A DNA stretch of 64,000 nt from Kalaharituber pfeilii. Taxonomy: Eukaryota; Ascomycota; Pezizomycetes; Pezizales; Pezizaceae. Below the pieces are notes generated by a model. That model saw nothing but the letters and a program-made list of their open reading frames with translations. It made no database searches and was not told the DNA's origin. This document shows positions 1-10,551 of this stretch, piece after piece. A program made the translations under genes and the position numbers. The DNA is taken from contig WHUZ01000125.1 in the NCBI GenBank assembly GCA_015179045.1, positions 1 to 64,000 on the forward strand, read 5' to 3'. Within the stretch, counting starts at the first letter, position 1. Every line of letters begins with the position of its first letter.

Positions 1-528
1 TTGAATTGTACTCTATCCATAAGGAAAACTATCTAACTAAGATAGCTTCAGATTGTCTACTTGAGAACTTCTCTTGTAGACGGGTGCTGAGGAACTCTCT
101 TGCAGTCTGAAGATCTATCTGAAGGCGGAAATTAGAACCCTTTATATACCTTTTCCACCCTTGTACATAACTAGTGTAAGTTTCTTATCTGAAACTTACT
201 ACATGAATCCTGAAACATAGCTCCGTTTCATCCCTCTGTTGAAATATTAGCTTGTTTCATTCCCTTGTTGAAATACTAGTGTGTTTCATGAAAATAATTA
301 TAAGTAAAAATACATTCTGAATGGTGCCAAGATTGTAGGCCTCCGCACCATTATGTTTCAAGATGTAGGGGAGGGCCCCCAACCCTACAAGCACCTCAAA
401 ACATTACATGATATGTTAGTAATACATGACTAAGGAAAATTCAGGGTAATAGTAAGTAGTTAGATCAGGGCAAGAACAATTTTTAAACAATAACCTTAAT
501 GGTTAATTGTTTCTGAATTGTTATTCCA
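1..528 (-). repeat. 3' LTR of D1 (partial at window edge)
   Basis: Bases from position 1 match 9849 onward almost base for base, with scattered transitions and one small indel near 280-290. The repeat ends in CA at 528. About eight bases of the LTR probably lie before the window. Going by element orientation this is the downstream LTR. Confidence 0.85.
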
Positions 529-547
529 TGACACTTCCCCCTTAGAA
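529..547 (-). promoter_or_regulatory. polypurine tract of D1
   Basis: On the minus strand a purine run (AAGGGGGAAG) lies a few bases before the 3' LTR, where plus-strand DNA synthesis of an LTR retrotransposon is primed. Its position also fixes the element's orientation as minus. Confidence 0.6.
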
Positions 548-670
548 CATTATTTCTTCTGCTCTGTTTTCACAGCACCAGTCCATCAATACTTCCCAAG
601 CTTCCTTGTCTTCTTTCTTTCAACCTTTCTCCATATTTTCTCTAGTATTTTCCAGTACATAAGATAATCT

Positions 671-2440
671 CGATCAGAAAAGGTTTATGCTTCTTCCTTG
701 GGGTATTCCTTCTCTTAAAATTTCTTTTAATTCTTCATACTGGGAAATAGGAGGGGTATAGGGTAAAGGAGTGTCCTCCTCTTTTGCTTTGTTATGGTGG
801 GTATTAACAAATCTTGTTATAGCAGCAGAACTCTTCTGGGTATACTTCTTCATCTGCTGCTTTATTAAGTCATAAGTTTTTTCCCTAGACCTCCCTTTGC
901 TAGTCTCTACATTTCTTTTTCTGAACCTAAATGTTTTTTCCATGTCTTCTTTTTCCCAGAAATCCTTCTTTAGCTTTAAGTCAATGTCCTCCTCATTTAC
1001 CCAGTTGTTAGTTCCTTCCTTGTCCTCCTCTAGGTCATATCCTTTCCATTTCACTAAGTATTGAGGTTCTCCAGTTATTGGCTTAAGCCTGAACTGGAGG
1101 AGCCTTTCTACTTCCCATCTGTCTCCTTCAACAGGTCCTGGTTCTGTGGCTGTAAATCCAGGGAATTGTTGAGGGTCTCTTTTGTAGTATGGTTTGATAA
1201 GGGAGGAATGGAACCATGGGTGTATTTTGTATGTTGGAGGTAGCTTAAGTTTGACATTGTACAATTTAGCATCATACTGTAGGATTTTAAAGGGACCTTC
1301 CCAGCAAACAAGAGGGTTTTTACCTTCTCAGACAAGTTCTTATTTGATAGCCATACCCATCTGCCAGGCATTACCAGAGTCCTTAGACCTGCTGATTTTG
1401 CTGGCTCAGATATTAGCTTACTGCTTAATTTTTCCTTAACTTGTGAGATGGTTTTACCTTTCTTAATCTCTTGCCATTGTGGGTGTCCTCTGGTCCTGGC
1501 ATTGCTGTGATGTTGAGCAAGTTGAAGGATCTTCTTGTTTGAAGGCAATTGATGCTGGGCTTTTTCCTCTGGTGGTATTTGTTGTGTTATTCATTGCTCT
1601 CACAACTTCTAGTAGTAGGGTCACCCAGTTACCTTTTTTGAGAGCAATATCCTTCTCATCCAGCATCTAGTTCTTGATGGCCCTTTCCACTTGTCCAACA
1701 GTTTGGTGGTGGTATGCTGTTGACTGTCTGAGTTCTATTCCTTTCTCTTTCAGGAATTCCTGTACTCCTTCTGATCCCAAGTTAGTACCTCTGTCAGCAA
1801 AGATTATTTTTGGTTTTAAACTTGTTAAAGTAATCTTTGAGCTTTGATATGATAAAGGTACTGGGTACAGACTGGGTACAAGGAATTGCATGGTAATATC
1901 CAGAAAAACAGTCAATGATACTGAGGACTTGGGAGTAAATACCTTTTTTATATGTGGCTACTCCAAAGGTCTTAGACATACTGTGTATGTCACCTGTATA
2001 GCCATGAAACTTTCAGGGAACTCCTCCACATTTAGGAGATGAGGAGGAGGGTTCATCCCACTAACAGCCTTAGTCCTCTGACATAGGCTGCAGGATTTCA
2101 CAAAATCTCTTACCTCAGAACTTAATGACTGTATTTCCCAAAAATTCTCAATTAGCTTCTGTGTTGCCTTCATTCCTCTGTGATTGAGGAATTCATGTGC
2201 TTGATTAATTATTAGGTGTGAGAATTTCTTACTATTCATCATTAAGTTCCTGGGTATACAGACCCTCCAAACTCCTGGCCCCTGTCATACTTCAGGAGCC
2301 ACCCTTCCTTCACTGCCCACAGTGGCCCTGCCAGTGTAGGCCACTGGTAGGCAAAAGAAAAGGAGGGGTCTTGCAGGATTGTTTGGATATACTCACCCTT
2401 CCACCCTTTGTCCTCCAGGATGTTCTTCATCTCCACATCC
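671..2440 (-). pseudogene. D1 integrase with C-terminal chromodomain
   Basis: This region encodes the integrase that would insert the cDNA, with a chromodomain that in this family targets histone marks. In order: a zinc-binding H-H-C-C module (Cys pair near 2083-2092, SCSLCQ), then a catalytic core with the first Asp in SIIDCFSGYYHA, the second in FADRGTNLG and the Glu in GQVERAIK, so the D-D-E triad looks complete. Next come the usual SLIKPYY motif and a chromodomain at about 940-1117 (YLVKWKGY followed by an acidic stretch and NNW). It is broken by stops and frameshifts near 1460-1670 and 1960. Identification is by motif reading only. Confidence 0.85.
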
Positions 2441-3340
2441 TCTTGGTCAAAGGTGGAAGCCTCTGCTCCCTCTGTCCTGAACCCATGCTCCAGTTGAGCT
2501 GTGGGTCCTGGTTCTTTCTAGCCCCTTGGGCCAGCTTCAGGTACATGGAATTCTCCATGTCCTGGATTTCAGACAGAACATTGTCTTTCCACAAGTTCTG
2601 CCTGAAGGTTGACCTGAGGTCTGGCAGTGCCTCAGGGTTAGCTGGCCTTACCCTGGGACCAGCAACCTCCTTGTCTGAGGCATGCACAAGGCATTCCTCA
2701 AACTTGCAGGTTGTCCAGTGTAGGAGCTTGTGCTCCAGGGTGTTCCAGGGCTTTGTGGGAGAGGGAGGAGGGAGTTGGATCTGTACCTTTTTGTGGGGTG
2801 GTCTCCCCACAGTCTTCTTTTCAACCCTGTGGCCATTCTGCCCCAGGGGAGACAACTTTCTCCTGGACCTTCTGTCCTTGGCATCCTCCCAGGAGTGAAG
2901 GAGCCAGGGGCACCCTCAAAGCCCTTGATGGGCCCCTTGGGTCTTGTTGGCAGAGGAGGGAGAGGGATTCTTCTCCTACCATTGGTGGTAGGAGCTTCAT
3001 CTTCTGCTCCTATGTATGCCAGTGATGGGAGGGGAGTAGGAGGAGGAGGAGAGATGGTTCCTCCAGGGACAGCTGGCCTAGAGGAGGAGGAGGAAGAGGA
3101 GGCAAGGGGAGCTCCATTGGCTGCAACTGCAGCCCAGGTCATCTTGGATGGGAGGAGGAGGAGAGGAAGGCAGACATTTTTGGTGGAATTGGTGGTGGTG
3201 GTATTTGTGGAGGTGTTTGTGTTGGTGTTGGTGCTAAGGCAAAAGTTGGAGGGTGTGGGGTCTGTATAGAGGTGGCAGCAGAGGAGATGGCCTGTAGGTA
3301 TCTGTGGACTTCCTCTGGCTTGAGGGGAGGCTACTGGGTA
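2441..3340 (-). pseudogene. D1 GC-rich Pro/Ser-rich spacer between RNase H and integrase
   Basis: About 300 codons lie between the end of RNase H (a GADILSR motif near 3350) and the pre-integrase region (GWLLKYDRGQEF near 2270-2310). Two frames carry open protein-like sequence. One is Pro/Ser/Ala-rich (PPPP and SSSSSSS runs, 2648-3142); the other holds WTTCKFEECLVH and a long charged helix-like stretch (2427-2855). A frame change therefore lies between them. Base composition is visibly richer in G+C than the rest of the element. Gypsy elements usually have only a short linker here, so this is a family-specific extension or a captured segment. I do not recognise a domain. Confidence 0.6.
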
Positions 3341-3792
3341 TTTATCCTTGAGAGGATGTCAGCTCCCCTATTTTTGTTTCTTGCTCAGTGCCTTACTTCA
3401 CAGTCAAATTCTTGTAGCACGTCTTTCCATCTTTGTATTCTTGGTCTTAGGTCTAATTTTTTGAGAAATACAACTAATGGGCTGTGATCTGTGTAAATTA
3501 TCACATGTGTGCCTATCAGTTCATTTCTGAATACTCTTAGTGCATTCACTATTGCCAACAGTTCTTTTTCATATGTTGAGTAATTGAATTCTGCCTTGCC
3601 AAATTTTCCTGACCAGAACCCTGCTGGTACTGCTGTTTCAGGATTTTCCCCTTGTCCAATCCATGCACCCATGCCAGTTGTGCTTGCATCTGTGACTAAA
3701 AATATTGGTTGGCCTGACATATAGTCAAGTGGCCTGATTAGCTTACTATTTTTGATACATTCCTTGATTAATTTTATGGCATGGTCATGCAT
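3341..3792 (-). pseudogene. D1 RNase H domain of pol
   Basis: The domain degrades RNA in the RNA:DNA hybrid during reverse transcription. Catalytic residues are visible: Asp in LVTDASTTGMGAW, Glu in STYEKELLAIVNAL and Asp in IYTDHSPLV. It ends in a degenerate H-x-ARNKNRGADILSR motif that runs through a TGA at 3385. It is in the same pol as the RT just upstream on the minus strand. Confidence 0.88.
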
Positions 3793-3804
3793 GGGTGTCC
3801 AATT

Positions 3805-4620
3805 CTATTCTTGTGTTTCACCTGCCTGGGTTGTTAGTGGGGCCATTGCTAGAGCCAGTCCAGGTGTAAATTTTGTCAAATAGATTACCAACCCTAGAAA
3901 GCTTTGCAGCTGCTTTCTATTTTTGGGTACAGGGAAACTACAGACCTTATCTATTTTGATTTGGTCTGCTTTTATTTCTTCCTTTGTAATTAGGTGGCCT
4001 AGTGCATGCACTTCCTCAGGTAGTATTTCACACTTGCTTATTTTGAAGGCTAGCTTGTTTTCTTTTGCTAGCTCTGCCACTTTACACAGATCTTCCCAGT
4101 GTTGTTCTAGGGTTCTGCTATAGACAAAGATGTCATCTAAGTAGATCCTTACACATCTGTATAGTAATTCCATGAATACATGATTCATGAATTTTACCAT
4201 ACTTGCTGGGGCATTCTTATCTCCTTGTTGCATCACCCTTATTTCATATACAGGGTACCCTGGCACTTGGAATGCTGTAAGGTGTTTATCTCTTGGATCT
4301 ATTCTTAGGTTGTGATAACCATCATGTACATCAAATTTGGAGAGATAAGGCATGTCTCCTATATCCCTGATGATGTCAAATATATTTGGGATCTTTGTGT
4401 CATCTGTAATAGTGTGCTTATTTCTTTTTCTTAGGTCAAACAGAAATCTTGCCTTTTTTGGATTATCATGCTTAGGCTGGCAGAATATTGGTGTAATCCT
4501 TGTCTTCTGTTCTGACAGTTGCATCCTCTTTGTTTTTAGTTCTGTTCTTACTTTTTCTTCCCATTGCTGCTTAAATGCCTGTGCCATAGGAATTAGCTTG
4601 TTTTCCATGTAGCTTTTGGG
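3805..4620 (-). pseudogene. D1 reverse transcriptase domain of pol
   Basis: The RT core of a Ty3/Gypsy pol. It contains RFLFDLRKRNKHT (fingers), LSKFDVHDGYHNLRI with the first catalytic Asp, FQVPGYPVYEIRVMQQGDKNAP, and the catalytic YLDDIFVYS at about 4132-4143. This is followed by the thumb/connection with GHLITKEEIKADQIKI and FLGLVIYLTKFTPG. The 267 codons are open except for a stop separating it from RNase H, so this is one of the best-preserved domains in the window. Confidence 0.9.
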
Positions 4621-4843
4621 TCTTTTAGCTTTATCCTATGGTCTAGCCCAGGCCTGTTTGGTGGCAGTTCTGTTGGGCCTTCAGGTGTGAATACTGTTGG
4701 GAATTTCTTGAATAGCTTTTTTCTGAAATTTTCTCTTATCTCAGGTTCCACTGCAGTTATTGCTGCACAGCTAGGGATTTGGTTTCCATTTTGGAATAGT
4801 GGGTCATCTTCAAAATCAGGCCATTCATCATATGATTCATCAT

Positions 4844-5370
4844 CTAATCATAGTCTGATTGTGACTCATAGTCTGTCATATATGGATGGCTTAGTGCTGC
4901 AGATCTTTTTTGTCTAGGTGCTCTTGCTCTGCTTCTATGTTTCACAGGTCCTATCCAGGGGTCCAGCTGTTGTTCTGGCCTTCCTGATTCTACCCATTCA
5001 GGTGGCCTGATTGTTGCTTTATTCTTATCTGCATAGATTACTGCCCCTAGTCTGGCTAGGATCTGTTTTCCAATTATACATTGCCATCTTATTGATGCTA
5101 TGTCTGCTCTTATGGAGTTAGGGACCTTGTAATCTCCTATTTCCATTATGATGTCAGCATATCCTACTAATGCAGCTCTGGAACCTGTTGAGGCTAGTTG
5201 CAGCTGTTTTGGTTTGTCATACATTGTACATGGTATACTGTATATCTCAACAAATTCCTTGCTGATTAGTGTTGTCCCTGTTGTTTCCATATCTACTAGG
5301 GTTTGTGCAGGGAATCCATTAATTTTTGTGCATATTTCTAAATGGTCTGATAGTGCTGCCATTATTGTTG
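4844..5370 (-). pseudogene. D1 retropepsin-like protease region
   Basis: This segment lies between the Gag zinc knuckle and RT, where the aspartic protease belongs. It reads ALVDMETTGTTLIS near 5293, which corresponds to the usual D-S/T-G-A-T active site with the Asp kept but the Gly position altered. Downstream IIGKQILARLG matches the second conserved block (IIG-x-x-x-L). It is probably inactive in this copy. The role is assigned by position and motif only. Confidence 0.75.
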
Positions 5371-5419
5371 AGGCTGTTACAGCTTGTGAAGATTTTTTCT
5401 CATCCTTTTTCTTATCCTT

Positions 5420-7226
5420 GTTCTTTTTTGGACAGTCTTTTACTTGGTGACTGGGGTCTCCACATTCTAGGCACTTTCCTTCTGCAAACCATTTATCCTT
5501 GGTGGCTTTACTTGGTCTGTTTGTTGAACTACCTCTACCTCCTCCCCTACCTCCTCTAGTGGATTTTCCTCCCCTAGGAGTTGCTGATCCTCTTTTTTAT
5601 TGAGTTGTAGGTTTGTTGGTAGGCTTTGTTTCTTTTTTTGGTGGTTCTTTCCAGGATGCTCTTGCTGCTTTTTTGCTCATTTTCATGCCTTGTTTCATGG
5701 GCTTGCTAAAAAATTCATCCATTGCTTTTTTGTTGGCTGATGATACCCCTGCAGCTATGGTGTATTTTTCTTGTTTTTATGCAATTTCAACAACCTTGTC
5801 AAATTCAGTGATACCTTCTACTTTAGGTCCCACTTCCTTCCATAGTTGTTTATTAAGGCCATCCATGAATTTTTGAATCATAGCATCCTGGTTTCCTTTA
5901 ATATGGCTTATCTTTGAGGCTAGGTGTTTTATTTCATTTGCATAATCCATGACTGTTGAGTTTCCTTGCATGGTACTGTTATATTTCCTGTACAGGTCTT
6001 GGCTTTCTGTGATAGGATCAGGCTTTTCCTCAGGCTTAGTAGGAAATTTACTGTGCTCCTTGGTTTTTTGTCTCTAGTGTGGCTTCCCATCTTAGTCTTG
6101 GCTCTTTCTCTAGCCAGAATCCTAAGGATTTAAACCCTTCTTTCCCCCAAGGAGTTTCTCCCAACATTGTCTGATACAGCATCATCTTCTGCCCCCAACC
6201 ATCAAATTCTTCAGCTTTTCTCCACTTGCTACTACCATCACACTTTTCTATATCTACTTTTAGCTTTTTTCCTAAGGTAGATCCAGTTACTTTTGGGACT
6301 GTGTTTCCAGTAAGTCTTTCCCATTCTACAAAATCTTCTCCATGCTTTATTGCTTTTGCAGCTAGGCTTTTCTTCTTTGCTTTTGCTTTTATTCTTCTTT
6401 CTTTTGACTTTCTTGCCTCTGAGCTGTCTGAGTAGTATGATTCTGTACTTGGGTCAGAGCTACTGGGTGATAGTGGAGGGGAGCTTTTCCTCCTTTTGGT
6501 GTTCTTGGAAGGCTTTTGATGCTTATATGGCTTTTTCTCTGGCTTTTTCACTTTCACTGCTCTGCCTCTTGTTCATCTCCTCCTTCTTCCTGTTCTTCTG
6601 GTTTCTTTACTTCTTCTCCCCATTTTGTGTTGTTTACCATATCTAAGAAAGCAATATGCTGTTCCAGTTTCTTTCTAGCCAGTTACTTCTTTTGATACCT
6701 GTTGGTCTATGTTTTCTCCAGACCTTATCCCAAGATTCTTTTTCTTCTTTTCAGGTATTAGGAAATAGTGCCATGCTTCTTTTCCTGTGTTGCCCCATTT
6801 GTCTTCCATATTATCTGTTTGTCTGCAAGTTCTTCAAATGGTCTTACTACCTTTGTTTTTACAAAGGAGGTAACATGAACACTTGTTCCATAGTTTTCCA
6901 TATTAGGTATTTTGCTATTCCTCTTTGCAGGTAGCATAATTCCTTTTCTTTCTTTATTATTTTTGCAAAGTGGTTTGTTTCTACTATAATGGGGTCCAGA
7001 GTTTCTTCCCAAAATTCTAGCTTCTTTATGTTGCATGTATATGTTGCTATTATTTTCTTTCCTGGGAGGTTATATTCTCTGGCAACAAATTAACTGTGGT
7101 GACATATAGGGGTTCTTTTTCTTCATCTTCCTCAATATCTCTTTTTTCCACAGTTATATATTCAAGGTAAGCCCATTCTCTTGGTTGTCCTTTTCTTGGA
7201 CTGTCATATAACTCTGGTGTTGCCAT
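5420..7226 (-). pseudogene. D1 Gag polyprotein with CCHC zinc knuckle
   Basis: Gag forms the virus-like particle. The proposed start is the minus-strand ATG at 7224-7226 (MATPELYDSPRKG). It is followed by a basic, acidic-patched N-terminus, a Lys/Ser-rich stretch (6400-6560), a capsid-like helical part (DYANEIKHLASKI near 5930) and, at 5432-5473, an intact knuckle CLECGDPSHQVKDC (C-x2-C-x4-H-x4-C). Several stops and shifts break it (about 7060, 6570, 5990, 5600). The start codon lies only 8 bp from the start codon of the opposing plus-strand gene. Confidence 0.8.
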
Positions 7227-7509
7227 TCTTTTAGATGACTACCTTTGCACACTCTACCAAGTTGGCTCCTAGTGCTTTTAGAGTAACCACTGGTTACCAC
7301 TTTCTTAAGGCTGAACTGAGAAACCTTCTCAAATATCCAGAGGCTTGCCTTTCTGAGGGGGTTATGAGGGATATCCTTTGTGACTTGATGAATTCTTAGA
7401 TGAATCAAATTATTGGAGCCAACCCTAATTCTATGGAGAGGGTATACAAGATGGCTGGTACTCTTCTTGATGTCTGGGACAATTTTGAAAATGTTCCAGA
7501 AGGCCTTGG

Positions 7510-7585
7510 GTATGTTCTTTCCTGTTTCTTTATCTCTTTTTTCTTCAAAAGATTTGTTAGCTAACTTTGTATCCCTAACCTTTAG
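7510..7585 (+). other. intron 1 of the antisense gene
   Basis: GTATGT donor at 7510, branch-type CTAAC at 7561-7565 and TTTAG acceptor ending at 7585 give a 76-bp intron of normal fungal size. Removing it joins two exons in the same frame without a gap in the protein. Confidence 0.75.
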
Positions 7586-9091
7586 GAATACTGACTTGAC
7601 CCTGGTTGATCAGTCCAGAGCCTTAATAAGGTCTACTGCTAGTCCTAAGGAATGGAAGGTGAACTGTTCCTTAGTTAGGACTTTTGAGTCCTATTAAGAG
7701 GAGCCTTACTGGGAAGGCAAGACTAATTTTTTGGTGGGGGTTTCTGAGTATGAGAATGCTGTCCAATTGTCCTGGTCTGAGGGTGGAGATACTCTTATCT
7801 CAAAAGAAATTCTTCAGTCTTCTATTCCTTTGCCTATTAATCACCTTTTTTACCAGGACTGTGTTACCGTTTTCCCTGGTACAGGTAGATATGCTTATGC
7901 TAAGTGTAATAGGAAGAGGGAAAAGAAGATGATTGGTAACACTAATTCTCCTATTCCTCTTGACCAGTGTACTGACTCTGGTTCAGCTCAACTCAATCAG
8001 GGTTATGATGAATCTACCCTGGCTTATATTAATAAGGTGGAGGATCTTGGAGTGGATTATCACAGTACTTCTTCCTCTTCTTCTTCTATGGTTTCTCCTC
8101 AGACTGACTCTATTCCAGTGTTTCTGGATCAGACTAAGGCTTTTGATAAGGCCTTAACTAAGTAGGCTAGGCAAGCAGTTGAGTCTGGTAAGTTGCCTAT
8201 TCCTTATGTATGTTATATTACTGACTTAGTTTTAGAATGGGAATGTCCTCCTGCCAATCCTTCTCTTGAGAATTGGGCTCCTTCTCCTAGTGATATTTCT
8301 TCTGAGAGCAGCTGGAGTGATGGTCAGTCCTCTTGTTCTTGTTCTTTCTGTCTCAAGGCTGGTACTAAAAGTGACTCTTCCTTAGCTATGGATACTGAGG
8401 AAATTCCTCCAGAAGATGAAGCTTACTTCAATCTTCTTTTTCCTAGTATCTGTGACTGTCCCACCTGTGCAGCTATCAAGAGGGCAGCTGGGGATGATGC
8501 ATAGTGGGTTTTGGAGGATGTTGCTGGTAAGGAGGTTAGTGTTCCTTTTTACTTCCTTCCCTTTTCTGCTTCTTGGAATAATGCAAGGCTTGATTCCCTT
8601 TTACCCACTTGGTTATGAAGAAGGCAAGGGAATCAATCAGAACAGAGATTTTCTGTGGTCACTTTTTCTATAACTTTAAGCCTTATTATTTTTCCAGGTT
8701 GATTGATGAGAGTATTGGGATTGATAGACTTAGAGGCCCTCTTCCTTCTATTGAAACTGGTATTATGATGAATGACTTTTTTTGACTTTAACTGGTCAGC
8801 TCAATACCAAGGAAATGGAGGATTGGATTGTCCTGGAGGGAGTGGGTGCTTGTCAGCCTATGGAGCCCCTTGTTCCTCAGCTTGCTAATCTTTATGATGC
8901 AAGGAGGATTGGGACTTATGATCCTGATGCTGGTTATCACACTCTTCCTCCTATTTCTGAGCACTTGGAGTCTGTCAGGAGGGACTTAGATTCTGTGGAA
9001 CTTCAGAAGTTTGTTGCTGAGGAGTTGAGGTGTTTTGAGAATGGTGGTGAGGGGAGTTCAGGGGATGCTAGTTTTTTTGATAGGTCTTAAA

Positions 9092-9164
9092 GTATGTCTC
9101 AATTCTGCAAGACTTAAAAATATTGGATGTTCTCAATGCTAACCTAGAGTTCTTGCCTCAATAG
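9092..9164 (+). other. last intron of the antisense gene
   Basis: GTATGT donor at 9092, CTAAC at 9140-9144 and CAATAG acceptor ending at 9164 (73 bp). The branch CTAAC, the acceptor and the first exon bases GTTGCAGAG are also present in the diverged D2 copy (minus strand, near 49547-49575). The frame is restored across this intron only if the T-run at 9072-9078 is one base too long. Confidence 0.72.
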
Positions 9165-9455
9165 GTTGCAGAGACTGATAGTTTTTGGGTTTTCCCTAGA
9201 GCAAGTCCCCCTAGGACTGGCTCTAGTACTTCTGGTGGGATTTCAGTGGGGGTTAATCTTTCTCCTAGCAAGATTGCTGTTATTGTTATTCTTAGTGTCC
9301 TGGGTTTTTTCCTTTTGCTTTACTACTCTTGTTATTTCTGGGTTATGTGTGATTCCTGTTGTGAGAGGGAAAGGGAGGAGGAGGTTCCTGCTTCTGTTGG
9401 TGTTGATTTGTCTTCTCCCCCAAGTTATTCTTCTTCAGCAGATACTGTAGTGTAG

Positions 9456-9840
9456 GGAACCTTATGGGGCTTTCAAGATTCTTTAGAAAGATGGAGTCCC
9501 TAAAAGAGGTTCTCTTGGCAGGAATACAAGATAGTTATGAGGGGTTGGTATAGGGTTGTTTCCTCTAGACTTTGATAGTGAAGGAATTCTATTATGCTGT
9601 TTCTGTCTTTTATGTATGCTTCAATAATTTGACCTTCTGCCCAGGTGTTTCTAAACTTGAATAGTACCTGTACTATCCTTCTTTGACAGCAGGTAGTGAT
9701 CCTAGTGGTTTAACAGAATAAGCAACCTGTTAAAGTATTTAGGCTACAAATAGTTGATAGTAGGCTTAGGCTATGTTGTGGATGACAGTTACTAATAAAG
9801 ATATATCTTTTCACTCTTGAAGTGAGAGGTGAAGTAAGTC
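9456..9840. other. leader of D1 / 3' region of the antisense gene, no gene seen
   Basis: This lies between the TAG of the antisense gene and the 5' LTR. It would be the 3' UTR of the plus-strand gene and the 5' leader of the minus-strand element. A minus-strand reading at 9480-9670 resembles a reading in D2, but no start or motif supports a protein. No canonical tRNA-type primer-binding site (TGG...) is visible next to the LTR, so self-priming is possible. Confidence 0.4.
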
Positions 9841-10382
9841 TGATTGCTTTGAATTGTACTCTATCCATAAGGAAAACTATCTAACTAAGATAGCTTCAGA
9901 TTGTCTACTTGAGAACTTCTCTTGTAGACGGTTGCTGAGGAACTTTCTTGCAGTCTGAAGATCTATCTGAAAGCGGAAATCAGAACCCTTTATATACCTT
10001 TTCCACCCTTGTACATAACTAGTATAAGTTTCTTATCTGAAACTTACTACATGAATCCTGAAACGTAGCTCCGTTTCATTCCCCTGTTGAAAACGTTAGC
10101 TTGTTTCATTCCCTTGTTGAAACACTAGTGAACTAGTGTTTCATAAAAACAATTATAAGTAAAAATACATTCTGAATGGTGCCAAGGTTGTAGGCCTCCG
10201 CACCATTATGTTTCAAGGTATAGGGGAGGGCCCCCAACCCTACAAGCACCTCAAAACATTACATGATATGTTAGTAATACATGACTAAGAAAATTTAGGG
10301 TAATAGTAAGTAGTTAGATCAGGGTAAGAACAATTTTTAAACAATAACCTTAATGGTTAATTGTTTCTGAATTGTTATTCCA
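9841..10382 (-). repeat. 5' LTR of D1
   Basis: About 540 bp, TG...CA bounded (TGATTGC at 9841, ATTCCA at 10382), highly similar to 1-528. On the minus strand a TATA-like TATATAAAGGG lies near 9985-9995. The left boundary could instead be 9850. Confidence 0.8.
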
Positions 10383-10551
10383 TGCCAGGCATCTTTTACC
10401 CCCTAAATAATGTTTTGTATGACTGTAGCAATGAAGTACTCACCAGGCCTGAACCAGACCTAGTGATTCTATAGAAGGTTATACTGTGCTAGCTGTTCAA
10501 CCATAGTACCCTCTGGAGGTTGCCGCTTGTGCACTGCGACGGCGGGGTTAG

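Larger units (their letters stand above)
7235..9455 (+). pseudogene. antisense intron-containing membrane-protein gene inside the leader of D1
   Basis: The gene runs against the retroelement. ATG at 7235 (MTTFAHSTKLAPSAFRV) opens a frame that crosses a typical intron (7510-7585) and continues to about 8610. In-frame stops at 7391, 7694, 8163 and 8502 all sit where Gln would be expected. After frameshifts near 8600 and 8780, it is open to 9090. A second intron (9092-9164) leads to a last exon in which KIAVIVILSVLGFFLLLYY forms one membrane helix, followed by a Cys cluster (CDSCCE) and a short acidic/Ser-Pro tail ending at TAG 9455. Two C-x-C-x2-C clusters (CSCSFC and CDCPTC) occur near 8335 and 8455. 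A diverged relic of the last exon is present in D2 (49268-49546, minus). I do not recognise the family; a single-pass surface or envelope-like protein is one possibility, but this is inference. Confidence 0.7.
1..10382 (-). mobile_element. Ty3/Gypsy chromovirus D1, nearly complete, with an extra antisense gene
   Basis: The element is bounded by two similar LTRs (left copy cut by the window edge) and reads on the minus strand as 5' LTR (9841-10382), long leader, Gag, protease, RT, RNase H, a long Pro-rich spacer, integrase, chromodomain, 3' LTR (1-528). This domain order is that of Metaviridae chromoviruses. The internal part is about 9.3 kb, clearly longer than the usual 5-6 kb. The excess lies in the 2.6-kb leader, which holds a plus-strand gene, and in the spacer between RNase H and integrase. 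The reading frames are interrupted by stops and shifts, so this copy is defective, but it is far less decayed than most neighbours. Target duplication cannot be tested because the left flank is outside the window. Confidence 0.88.

Noticed and set aside
2218..2898. 226-codon plus-strand ORF
   Set aside because: It is antisense to the Pro-rich spacer and pre-integrase region of D1; no motif, no intron support, no conservation seen.
9480..9670. Minus-strand coding exon between the D1 5' LTR and Gag
   Set aside because: A similar reading exists in D2, but this follows from nucleotide homology. There is no start codon, no splice sites linking it to Gag, and the neighbouring stretch is better explained by the plus-strand gene.
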